Shown here: positions 1 to 6,236 of the stretch, piece by piece | How the letters are laid out: every line of letters begins with the position of its first letter | Numbering within the stretch: the first letter of the stretch is position 1 | Origin: a bacterium | GTDB taxonomy: Bacteria > Auribacterota > Tritonobacteria > UBA1439 | Direction: 5' to 3' | Length of the DNA stretch: 64,000 bases | Assembly (NCBI GenBank): GCA_028716845.1 | Contig: JAQUPF010000006.1 | Coordinates: forward strand, 62,001 to 126,000 | The notes under the pieces: model-generated | Seen by the model: the letters and a program-made list of their open reading frames with translations, nothing else | What the model was told of the DNA's origin: nothing | Databases searched by the model: none | Made by a program: the position numbers and the translations under genes

Positions 1-19
1 AGATGCGCCTCTCCTTCAT
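1..19 (-). CDS. 5' end of an unidentified gene running off the left edge
   Basis: Reading the minus strand, an ATG at position 19 is preceded about seven bases upstream by GGGAG, a plausible ribosome binding site, and opens a frame MKERRI that leaves the window. It lies about 100 bp downstream of the ferritin-like gene and in the same direction, so the two are probably co-transcribed. Six residues are too few to identify it. In genomes with this ferritin type the neighbouring gene is often an encapsulin shell protein, but these residues do not show that. Confidence 0.35.
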
Positions 20-69
20 GTCGTGTCTCCCGGTGAGCGCGACCGGCACCGGCATCGCGCGCGTTCGCC

Positions 70-88
70 GGGGGGCGGCACGCCCCCC
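70..88. other. Perfect GC-only hairpin between two genes
   Basis: An 8-bp perfect inverted repeat (GGGGGGCG, three-base loop, CGCCCCCC) lies between the ferritin-like stop codon and the start of the next gene on the minus strand. There is no T-tract on either side, so it is not a classical intrinsic terminator. It may set relative mRNA stability or expression of the two genes; this is inference. Confidence 0.4.
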
Positions 89-118
89 ATCGGACGGGTT
101 TGCCGCTCGGCCTGCGGG

Positions 119-421
119 CTACTTCAGCTTCTCGATCTCCTCCTCGACCTCGTCCGCCCCTTCCGCGTAGAACTTCTCCTCGTCGGGCGTGAGCTCGCGG
201 AGGAGCCGGAGGAATTCGCCCGCGTGGACGCGCTCCTCATCGGCGATGTCCTTCAGGACCTCGATGGCGAGCCGGTTGTCCGTTGACTCGGCGAGCTGCA
301 TGTACAGCTGAATCGCCTCGTACTCCGCGGCGACCATGAACCTGACTGCCCGGATGAGCTCCTCATCCGTCAGCTTCCTGTCGCTCGCGAGCCCCGAGAA
401 GGGCGATCCGAAATCCGGCAT
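119..421 (-). CDS. Encapsulin-cargo type ferritin-like protein
   Basis: A 100-residue helical protein with the two-helix half-ferritin pattern: an iron-ligand Glu in AAEYEAIQLY near residue 33 and a second ligand set in IADEERVHAGEF near residue 60. This matches the short ferritin-like proteins packaged in encapsulins (as beside the Thermotoga encapsulin), which dimerise or decamerise to build the diiron ferroxidase site. The C-terminal 25 residues are very acidic (EEVEEEIEKLK type), the usual place for a shell-targeting tail. A gene reading in the same direction starts about 100 bp downstream at the window edge and is a candidate shell gene. Expected role is ferrous iron oxidation and storage under oxidative stress, consistent with the peroxiredoxin just upstream. 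Fold assignment is firm; packaging in an encapsulin is inference. Confidence 0.85.
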   Translation of the reverse strand: MPDFGSPFSGLASDRKLTDEELIRAVRFMVAAEYEAIQLYMQLAESTDNRLAIEVLKDIADEERVHAGEFLRLLRELTPDEEKFYAEGADEVEEEIEKLK

Positions 422-564
422 GACTGGTCCCTCCCTCCCGTTCCGGGCGCCGAAACCGCGCCCGGGGCCTCTCTACGTCCCGCGCATGCGGACAGATCGC
501 TTCAGGGGCGAGGCACGCACATGCGCCGCGCCCCTTTGCCCGCAACGCGGATGGCCGGCCGGGT

Positions 565-1251
565 TCAGTTCCCGTGCGGGCACTTCTTCAGGCAGAGGAA
601 CCAGTCGAGGCACGTGTAGTCCTTCCCCGCTCCCTCGACCCGTTCCTTCGCCACGCCGCATGACCCGGGCGGCGGGATGATCACGTCGTCGCCGATCTCC
701 CAGTTCGCGGGCGTCGCGATGCCGTGCTCGTCGGAGTGCTGCATCGCGACGAGGAGCCGCCTGATCTCCTGCATGTTCCGCCCGTTCGAGAGCGGATAGT
801 AGAGGATGGCGCGGACGATCGCCTTGGGGTCGATGATGAAGACGGCGCGGACGGCCTGCGTCGAGCTCGCGGCGGGCTGGAGCATCCCGAAGGCCTTCGA
901 GATCTCCATCGTGAGGTCGCTGATCACCGGGAACATGACCTCGACGCCCTTCATGCCCTTGTACTCGATCCGCTCCTTGATCGTGCGCAGCCATGCGATG
1001 TGGCTGTAGGTGCTGTCGATGGACAGCCCGAGCAGCTCGCAGTTGAGTTTCCTGAAATCGTCGGCCATGCTCGCGAACGTCATGAACTCGGTCGTGCAGA
1101 CGGGCGTGAAGTCCGCGGGGTGGGAGAAGAAGATGACCCATTTGCCCTTGTAGTCCTTCGGGAACGTGATCTTCCCCTGCGTCGTTTCGGCCTCGAACTC
1201 CGGGGCCTTCTCGCCGATCAGCGGCATGCGGCCTCTCTCCTCACCCGTCAT
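565..1251 (-). CDS. Peroxiredoxin, Prx6/archaeal thioredoxin-peroxidase type
   Basis: A 228-residue peroxiredoxin that reduces peroxides. The peroxidatic Cys sits in PADFTPVCTTEF, with the downstream Arg region and the long C-terminal arm of the Prx6 group. The C-terminus has several cysteines (GSCGVAK, then a DYTCLDWFLCLKKC-like tail), resembling archaeal Prx proteins where C-terminal cysteines resolve the sulfenic acid. Two starts are possible: ATG at 1251 behind AAAGGAG, or ATG at 1227 (MPLIGEKAPEF), which fits the usual family N-terminus and also has GAGGAG upstream. It lies 143 bp upstream of the ferritin-like gene, same strand, suggesting an oxidative-stress/iron pairing. A good -35/-10 pair lies just upstream. 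Confidence 0.93.
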   Translation of the reverse strand: MTGEERGRMPLIGEKAPEFEAETTQGKITFPKDYKGKWVIFFSHPADFTPVCTTEFMTFASMADDFRKLNCELLGLSIDSTYSHIAWLRTIKERIEYKGMKGVEVMFPVISDLTMEISKAFGMLQPAASSTQAVRAVFIIDPKAIVRAILYYPLSNGRNMQEIRRLLVAMQHSDEHGIATPANWEIGDDVIIPPPGSCGVAKERVEGAGKDYTCLDWFLCLKKCPHGN

Positions 1252-1294
1252 CTCCCATCTCCTTTCTGCCCCGAATGGGGCTGTTGACGCCTTA

Positions 1295-1324
1295 TCTATA
1301 TCTCACATCAGGGCGGCAGGTCAA
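1295..1324 (-). promoter_or_regulatory. Sigma-70-type promoter for the peroxiredoxin gene
   Basis: On the minus strand TTGACC and TATAGA are separated by 18 bp, and the -10 box lies about 45 bp upstream of the peroxiredoxin start codon. The -35 box overlaps the last codons of the upstream hydrolase gene, so the peroxiredoxin has its own transcription start. Confidence 0.55.
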
Positions 1325-2321
1325 GCACCATCTCCCCGTCTGAGGCGGCGGCGGGAGGCGGCCCGACCGGCGGATGCGGTCGTTCGCGATTTCCTTCCCC
1401 GCAATTGGATGCCGATTTGAACGAGGCCTGTTCCACCTCCTCCAGGAATTCGATCAGCACCTGTCTGTACAACTCCGGCTCTTCGATGTGGGATTCATGT
1501 GCGCTCTGTTCGAAGATGACCCGGCGGGAGCCGGGGATGCCCTTATGGACGGTTTCGGCAATGGCGGGGGTGGCCTCATCGTGGCGGCCGGAGGTGACGA
1601 GCGTCGGGACGGCTATTTCGCCGAGCCGGCCGGTGATGTCCCAGTCCCTGAGGTTGCCGGTGACGTGGAATTCGCTCGGCCCGTTCATGGCGTGATAGAC
1701 CTCGGGATCCCGCATGAGCTGCTCCAGGGATCGGTTCAGGCAATCGGGCCAGGGATCGAGGCGGCAGACATGGCGCTGGTAGAACACCATCATGGCCTCG
1801 GTGTAGGCCGGATCGTCCGTCGTGCCGGCCCGCTCGTGGCGCAGGAGTGTTTCCTGGACATCGGCCGGCAGTTCCGCGCGCAGTCGATTGGCCTCCGCCA
1901 CCCACTGGCGCATGCTGGCGGGGGAACTCGCGATGACGAGCGACGCAACCCCGGCAGGTCGCGTCAGTGCGTATTGCATGGCCAGCATGCCGCCCCATGA
2001 TTGTCCCAGGATGTGCAGCCGTTCCAGACCGAGCGCGGCCCTGACTGCGGCCAGTTCTTCAAGAAACAGGTCCACCGTCCAGAGCGCCGGGTTGTGCGGG
2101 CGGTCGGAGTTTCCGCAACCGAGCTGGTCGTAGAAGATAACGCGTCGCCCCGATGCGGCAACGGCCTCCAGCGGCTCCAGATAGTCATGCGCCGCGCCCG
2201 GTCCCCCGTGCAGGCACAAGAGCGGCAGCTTGTCGGTTCCCCCGCGCTCGCCGACGGCGCGGTACCAAACGTTGTATCCCTTGAACGGGATCATGCCTTC
2301 CACGACGGCGTGATGAGACAT
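1308..2321 (-). CDS. Proline iminopeptidase-like alpha/beta hydrolase (S33 family)
   Basis: A 337-residue alpha/beta hydrolase of the proline iminopeptidase / amino-acid amidase family. It has the oxyanion-hole motif LHGGPG (residues 37-42), the nucleophile elbow GQSWGG with Ser108, the acid in TSGRHDEATP, and the catalytic His in the SAHESHIEEP segment. These enzymes remove N-terminal proline or hydrolyse small amides. The body ends at FLEEVEQ; the following 40 or so residues (Pro/Gly-rich) have no counterpart in typical members and may be read-through past an ancestral stop. It starts 12 bp after the lipocalin gene, so the two form one unit. Substrate cannot be told from sequence. Confidence 0.87.
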   Translation of the reverse strand: MSHHAVVEGMIPFKGYNVWYRAVGERGGTDKLPLLCLHGGPGAAHDYLEPLEAVAASGRRVIFYDQLGCGNSDRPHNPALWTVDLFLEELAAVRAALGLERLHILGQSWGGMLAMQYALTRPAGVASLVIASSPASMRQWVAEANRLRAELPADVQETLLRHERAGTTDDPAYTEAMMVFYQRHVCRLDPWPDCLNRSLEQLMRDPEVYHAMNGPSEFHVTGNLRDWDITGRLGEIAVPTLVTSGRHDEATPAIAETVHKGIPGSRRVIFEQSAHESHIEEPELYRQVLIEFLEEVEQASFKSASNCGEGNRERPHPPVGPPPAAASDGEMVLDLPP

Positions 2322-2333
2322 GTTCGTCCTCGG

Positions 2334-2852
2334 TCAGTCGTGATCGACAAAGATCAATTTGCCCGTGTCGAAACCGTTTGCGGCCGCTTTCGCCACGAGG
2401 GCGTCCTGAATCGCCGCCGCGAGCCGGGATTCCCTGGCCAGAATCCACAGGTAGGACCTGCTCGGCCCGCATACGAGCGCGTACCGATAATGCGCATGGT
2501 CGAGGCCGAAAATAACATACGAGCCGTAGAAAGGGCGGAAGAACGATACCTTCAGGTGCCCCCGATCCGGTCCTTTGACGAAATACGCCCGCCCCTCGAC
2601 CTGCTTCCATGAGTCCGTTGTGGCGGAATATCCCCGGTTCACGACCCTGACGCCGCCGTCTTCGAGCATGCCGTATTCCGCCGTGACGCGCGTCAGGCCC
2701 CGCTCGAAGGGGTGATCCAGCCTCGCGATCTCGTACCACTTCCCCAGGTACCTCTCCAGTTCGAAGCCATCGACCGGCCGCACGCCTTCCGGGATCCCGG
2801 TACACCCCGCCAGGCACAGCGCGGCCACCATCGGGAGGTATTTCATGTCCAT
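2334..2852 (-). CDS. blc: Bacterial lipocalin lipoprotein (Blc family)
   Basis: A 172-residue lipocalin. The N-terminus is a short lipoprotein signal with lipobox LAGC (Cys about residue 17), so the mature protein should be membrane-anchored. The family signature GKWYEIARLDHPFERGL gives the conserved G-x-W strand; further strands show VSFFRPFYGSYVI and YRYALVCGPSRSYLWILAR, matching Blc, which binds fatty acids and lysophospholipids in the envelope. GGAGGT seven bases upstream supports this start. It is followed after 12 bp by the alpha/beta hydrolase. Length is normal for the family. Confidence 0.9.
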   Translation of the reverse strand: MDMKYLPMVAALCLAGCTGIPEGVRPVDGFELERYLGKWYEIARLDHPFERGLTRVTAEYGMLEDGGVRVVNRGYSATTDSWKQVEGRAYFVKGPDRGHLKVSFFRPFYGSYVIFGLDHAHYRYALVCGPSRSYLWILARESRLAAAIQDALVAKAAANGFDTGKLIFVDHD

Positions 2853-3032
2853 GTCCGACCTCCGGAACCGAGCGCCGCCGATCAGCCGCGAATGCTCGAT
2901 CAGTAATGAGAGGCCCTTAGAGCGTGAAAAAGGCCCTGAAAATCGCTTCTAAGGGGCTATCTTGAGCTCAAAATATCCGCAATCCATTGCTGCCCAAGAT
3001 GATATCGTGGTCCGACCCCAGTTACACCCCGG

Positions 3033-3797
3033 TTATTCAGCTTTTTCTTGTCGATCTTCGTCTATCGCGTCGGCGACAGCGGATTCGACACGCTGCGTTT
3101 GATGTGCGCCGGGGTCGTCCGATCGAGGCACGGCTTCCTCCTCTTGAATCCGGACAATCCGGTCCTCGCCACCGCCGCGGATGTCTTCGATCTCCTTCCG
3201 TAATTCTGAAATCTGCTGTTGCAGCTCCTCCACCCGTTCCTGCAGTTCCCGGGCCCCGGTTTCCAGTGCGCTCCTGGTGCCGTCTATGTCCTCCCGCATG
3301 CCCGCCAACCTCGCCGTCGAGGCGTGGTAGTTCTCTTTCGCCTCTTCCAGGTACTTCTTCATCTGCCGTGATTCCGCGTCCGGGATGCCCTGCCGGTCGT
3401 CGACATATTCGAGGGAGAACTGCATCATGCCGGCAGAGAGATTCCGCCCCGAGAAGGTCCTGTAATCCTCCGAGAAGTTCCCCAGCAACCTTCTGCGATG
3501 TTCTCTTCCGGAACCGGGGACGGTGTCGACAATCTTCAATTCCAGGAGCCGCTCATCGGCATCCTGCCGGACGATTTCGTATGTCCCGATGAAATGGTCT
3601 TTGATGGGACTGATCCTCAGCGTCCTGCCGTCCCGGCTGAAATACCGATCCGCATGATTATTCAGGGCATCCCTCCAGTGGCCGACTATCGCATCGGCGG
3701 GCATTCTCTTCGCATGCGGGGCATGATGATCGGCGACTGCTCTGCATCCACATAAGGCCGCTGCCGCGAGCGGGACAATCAGCGCGTAGAATCTCAT
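3033..3797 (-). CDS. Predicted lipoprotein with C-terminal coiled coil, function unknown
   Basis: The likely start is the ATG giving MRFYALIVPLAAA, since GGAGGT lies five bases upstream; the ORF-track start is six codons earlier. A lipoprotein signal ends in LCGC. Residues about 30-130 form a small beta-rich region with conserved-looking tryptophan and arginines. About 140-210 is a strong heptad coiled coil (TARELQERVEELQQQISEL type), followed by a charged tail. I do not recognise the family. It stands alone on the minus strand, and the region upstream of its start carries one copy of a dispersed 66-bp repeat. Confidence 0.7.
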   Translation of the reverse strand: MRFYALIVPLAAAALCGCRAVADHHAPHAKRMPADAIVGHWRDALNNHADRYFSRDGRTLRISPIKDHFIGTYEIVRQDADERLLELKIVDTVPGSGREHRRRLLGNFSEDYRTFSGRNLSAGMMQFSLEYVDDRQGIPDAESRQMKKYLEEAKENYHASTARLAGMREDIDGTRSALETGARELQERVEELQQQISELRKEIEDIRGGGEDRIVRIQEEEAVPRSDDPGAHQTQRVESAVADAIDEDRQEKAE

Positions 3798-3840
3798 GCC
3801 ACACCTCCCTTTCACATTCGGGGGTCAAATCTTTACTCTT

Positions 3841-3906
3841 TACAAATAGCCCGGACGAGCGCTCGCAATCCATCATGTGAAAATATAAAGATCCGACACC
3901 CAACAC
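3841..3906. repeat. Dispersed 66-bp repeat, copy 1 of 3
   Basis: About 80 percent identical, without gaps over most of its length, to 6164-6229. Shared core words are GCCCGRACGAGC and CCATCAT. Upstream bases GTCAAATCTTTAC also recur at 14444-14470. The family marks both ends of the accessory island. It resembles the intergenic remnants often found beside REP-associated (RAYT) tyrosine transposases, but no transposase gene is present here. Confidence 0.7.
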
Positions 3907-3914
3907 AATTCCAG

Positions 3915-4175
3915 CTATTCCTCCTCTGTTTGCTTCGGCAGCATCCTGAGATTCCGGACAAACCTCTCGCGGTTAATATCCTCCTCATGCTTGAGTATAT
4001 AGTAGGTTTCCAGACAGACAACTTGCGCGATCAGCAACTTGGCATCTTCCGCGGAGTGACCCTCCGCAAGCAATCTTTCAAATGTTTCTTTCGTTTCGGG
4101 GGGATTGTTGTCCCTGAGCTGATTATCGACGACCTCGAGATATGCGGCCTGCAAATGGGGATTGTATTCTTTCAT
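3915..4175 (-). CDS. Small conserved helical protein, function unknown
   Basis: An 86-residue protein starting MKEYNPHLQ. The ORF track begins seven codons upstream at a TTG with no ribosome site, while GAGAG precedes the ATG at 4175. The sequence has the look of a small family I have seen annotated only as hypothetical (possibly near DUF1841): an N-terminal helix with a V-x-N-Q motif, a PPETKETFERLLAEGHSxEDA segment, and a C-terminal helix with RFVRNLRMLP. No catalytic motif is visible. It is the first gene of the lower-GC accessory stretch and has no operon partner. Confidence 0.65.
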   Translation of the reverse strand: MKEYNPHLQAAYLEVVDNQLRDNNPPETKETFERLLAEGHSAEDAKLLIAQVVCLETYYILKHEEDINRERFVRNLRMLPKQTEEE

Positions 4176-4325
4176 TTTGTACTCTCTTTCCATCAATCAA
4201 GGAGTAATCTCAGCCGCCGAGTCCTCGGGGCTCGGCCGGCTGGAACGCATTATTCGGCAAAGCCTCTTGGTCAATAGCAGGTTACCCTGATTCTTTCCTG
4301 CCCAGGGAAGCCGTACTTCCCTGCG

Positions 4326-4580
4326 TCAGCCTGAGCCGCTTGTCAGGCGCTTCTGTTGCCGGGCTGTGTAGTAATCGAGTAATCTTCTTATCATTGTTTG
4401 ATATTGCGTATGGTGCTTTTTCGATTCCTCCTTGAAGAATTCCACGCTGGCTTTGCTTAGGGCGATCGTGACTTTGACTTTTTCCTCCTTAAAGGCAAGA
4501 TGCCTGGGTGAAGGGAGAAAATCCTTTATCACGCGATATTCGCCGATCGGTTCATTGAGGGACTTTGTTTTCTTCTTCAT
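4326..4580 (-). CDS. brnA: BrnA-type antitoxin (ribbon-helix-helix)
   Basis: Start at the ATG giving MKKKTKSLNEPIG, which has GGAAG about seven bases upstream; the longer ORF start is unsupported. The 84 residues have a polar N-terminal arm followed by a CopG/Arc-type ribbon-helix-helix: strand KVKVTIALSKASVEFF, helix, then YQTMIRRLLDYYTARQ. BrnA binds the BrnT toxin and represses the shared promoter. The gene overlaps the toxin gene by 29 bp in the toxin-first order typical of brnTA. Local base composition is clearly more AT-rich than flanking chromosomal genes. Confidence 0.82.
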   Translation of the reverse strand: MKKKTKSLNEPIGEYRVIKDFLPSPRHLAFKEEKVKVTIALSKASVEFFKEESKKHHTQYQTMIRRLLDYYTARQQKRLTSGSG

Positions 4581-4815
4581 ATTTCTTCCTTCCTTTCCGC
4601 CAATACCCTGTTCCAAATATGCGTATCATGCCAAAACGATACGTGAACCGAACCGTAATGACGTCATCGCCTACTTTGCCGAAACAGAAATATCTCTTTT
4701 CTCGCCCACTGTGGCTGAGGTCTTCGGCAATCACACGTCTGGCATCGGCAAAGGCATACTGGGCGATTTCGAATGAGAGGCCGTGCTTGAGCTTGTTTCC
4801 CGTTTTTATCTTCAT
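4552..4815 (-). CDS. brnT: BrnT-type ribonuclease toxin, N-terminus frameshifted
   Basis: The open frame gives KHGLSFEIAQYAFAD, then GREKRYFCFGKVGDDVITVRFTYR and GMIRIFGTG, the conserved core of BrnT, an RNase toxin with a RelE-like fold. The ORF-track start (MKIKTGNKL) lacks the family N-terminus. In the next frame, from GTG at 4840, the minus strand encodes VKLTRFEWDEDKNG, exactly the expected start FEWD..KN. The two frames would join cleanly if one base were removed from the G-triplet at 4799-4801. So the toxin either is inactivated by a one-base insertion, begins at the internal ATG without its first strand, or the assembly has an error. Toxin-before-antitoxin order and overlap with brnA support the family call. 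Confidence 0.8.
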   Translation of the reverse strand: MKIKTGNKLKHGLSFEIAQYAFADARRVIAEDLSHSGREKRYFCFGKVGDDVITVRFTYRFGMIRIFGTGYWRKGRKKYEEENKVPQ

Positions 4816-4840
4816 CCCACTCGAAGCGGGTCAATTTCAC

Positions 4841-4990
4841 GAAAATAACATATCAGATAACGCAGGCAATAGCAATATTATAATATGTACAGTTATATGG
4901 CATAGAGCGGCTAACGCTATAGCAGTTGTGTTGACCGGTACCATTGTCCAAGCTCATTTCTCTCCGAATTGACTGGACGACCTGAATGGG
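4841..4990. other. AT-rich intergenic region upstream of brnT
   Basis: This 150-bp stretch is the most AT-rich of the window (for example AATATTATAATATG) and lies immediately upstream of brnT on the minus strand. It is the expected place of the autoregulated brnTA promoter and operator. I could not assign a single convincing -35/-10 pair. The 4991-5226 remainder holds repeat copy A and no gene. Confidence 0.4.
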
Positions 4991-5170
4991 GATGAGCGCA
5001 AAGTCGAGCGCCGAGCGTTCTGCGCGGAGCGACGGCAAGGCGTCGGCCCAGAGAGGGGCGCCCGCTCGTATGCCCTGCTCGCGCCGCCGGGCGCGACAGG
5101 TCATGAGGTCGGCTCAATTCATGTCAGGCGAAATCATTAGTCAATAGTAGAGGTCTGACCCCAATCCCTT
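4991..5170. repeat. 180-bp direct repeat, copy A
   Basis: Aligns without gaps to 5981-6160 over 180 bp. The first two thirds are roughly 75-80 percent identical and the last 54 bp (5117-5170 and 6107-6160) are identical, ending at CTGACCCCAATCCCTT. The two copies flank the zinc-ribbon gene in the same orientation. The minus strand of each copy can be read as a short basic peptide beginning MTCRARRREQ, listed in the ORF track; this is repeat sequence, not a gene. Confidence 0.85.
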
Positions 5171-5226
5171 ATATTAGAGGTCTTAATCCCTTCGGCGCTC
5201 CCACTAGCCCGTACCCGTACCGACCA

Positions 5227-5889
5227 CTATGTATCGCCAAGCTCTTTAAGTTTGGATTCGATTTCGCTTATCTCAGACTCTTGTTGCGTGTCATCGATGT
5301 CATCGTTTCGGATAAAGAACAATGCCTCCTTGTACTGATCGATTGCCTTCCTGACGTTGCCCTTGAACTCTGCCTTGCGCGCAGCCTCCAAGAACCCATC
5401 AAGCGTGACTCGATGGATCTCGTGCCGAAGTCTTTGCTCCAATGTCTTGACACCGGAGGTATCATCAAGTGTTTCGGCCACTTCGCGCACCTTCAAGATG
5501 CCAGCCGCGAGGGCTCTCTCCCGTGCCTTTGGAGTCGAAGCTACGCTGGCCTTTTCCCGGGCCTTGTCAGCGACTGTGTTGGCTTCATCAAGTATGAGGC
5601 GGGTTCGAAGTGCTCGGTACCTTGACACGATGACTGATGGAGATGGCGAAACTGTCGGGACACCCTTTCGCTCGAACTTTGCAAGATGTACAGCGTGTTC
5701 AATCACGAGGTCACAACGGGACAGGCGAGTTCCGAAGGTTTTGCCTTCGCGGACCAACCGCATTGAATCTTCGAGAACGCGAACCCTGCTCCGCACTTCG
5801 ATAATGAGTGGCTGGCAATCTCGGCAAAGCCCATTGGAATCAACTGCCAAGAAGAAGCCTCGCTTATCACACCATCGGCACTGTGCCAT
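5227..5889 (-). CDS. Zinc-ribbon / TPR-like protein of unknown function
   Basis: The true start is most likely the ATG at 5889 (MAQCRWCDKRGFF), with GAGGAG eight bases upstream; the longer ORF reads into repeat copy B. The 220 residues begin with a zinc-ribbon pattern C-x2-C-x14-C-x2-C (CRWC...LCRDC). The middle is a long charged helix region, and the C-terminus a TPR-like pair (FLEAARKAEFKGNVRKAIDQYKEALFFI). I do not recognise a named family. It is isolated between two direct repeats, suggesting it travelled as a unit or was bracketed by duplicated mobile DNA. Confidence 0.7.
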   Translation of the reverse strand: MAQCRWCDKRGFFLAVDSNGLCRDCQPLIIEVRSRVRVLEDSMRLVREGKTFGTRLSRCDLVIEHAVHLAKFERKGVPTVSPSPSVIVSRYRALRTRLILDEANTVADKAREKASVASTPKARERALAAGILKVREVAETLDDTSGVKTLEQRLRHEIHRVTLDGFLEAARKAEFKGNVRKAIDQYKEALFFIRNDDIDDTQQESEISEIESKLKELGDT

Positions 5890-5980
5890 ATCATCTCTCC
5901 TCTGCTTTTCGGTCAGCGTACATACCAGTGATCCCTGGCCCGTAGCATACCAACGACCTAATTGAGCGGCACCCGCGAAC

Positions 5981-6160
5981 GGTGCGGGCAGTCGAACGCG
6001 GCGCGTTCGGCGCGGAGCGCCGGCAAGGCGTCGGTCCCGAAGGAAGGCGCCCGCTCGAATGACCTGCTCGCGCCGCCGGGCGCGGCACGTCATGAGCGCC
6101 TGCTCCATTCATGTCAGGCGAAATCATTAGTCAATAGTAGAGGTCTGACCCCAATCCCTT
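5981..6160. repeat. 180-bp direct repeat, copy B
   Basis: Second copy of the repeat at 4991-5170, same orientation, same length. It abuts copy 2 of the 66-bp repeat (6164-6229), so together the two families fill the gap between the zinc-ribbon gene and the NACHT gene. Confidence 0.85.
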
Positions 6161-6163
6161 TTC

Positions 6164-6229
6164 TATAAATCGCCCGAACGAGCACACGCAACCCATCATC
6201 TGTAAAGAATGAAGCTTTGACCCTAAGCA
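6164..6229. repeat. Dispersed 66-bp repeat, copy 2 of 3
   Basis: Partner of 3841-3906 with the same orientation. It ends eight bases before the NACHT stop codon, so the 3' boundary of the defence genes coincides with repeat DNA. Confidence 0.7.
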
Positions 6230-6236
6230 CCGAAAC

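Noticed and set aside
4853-5117. ORFs beginning MTCRARRREQ or MSRPHDLSRP
   Set aside because: They are translations of the 180-bp repeat, also seen in copy B; no independent evidence of coding.
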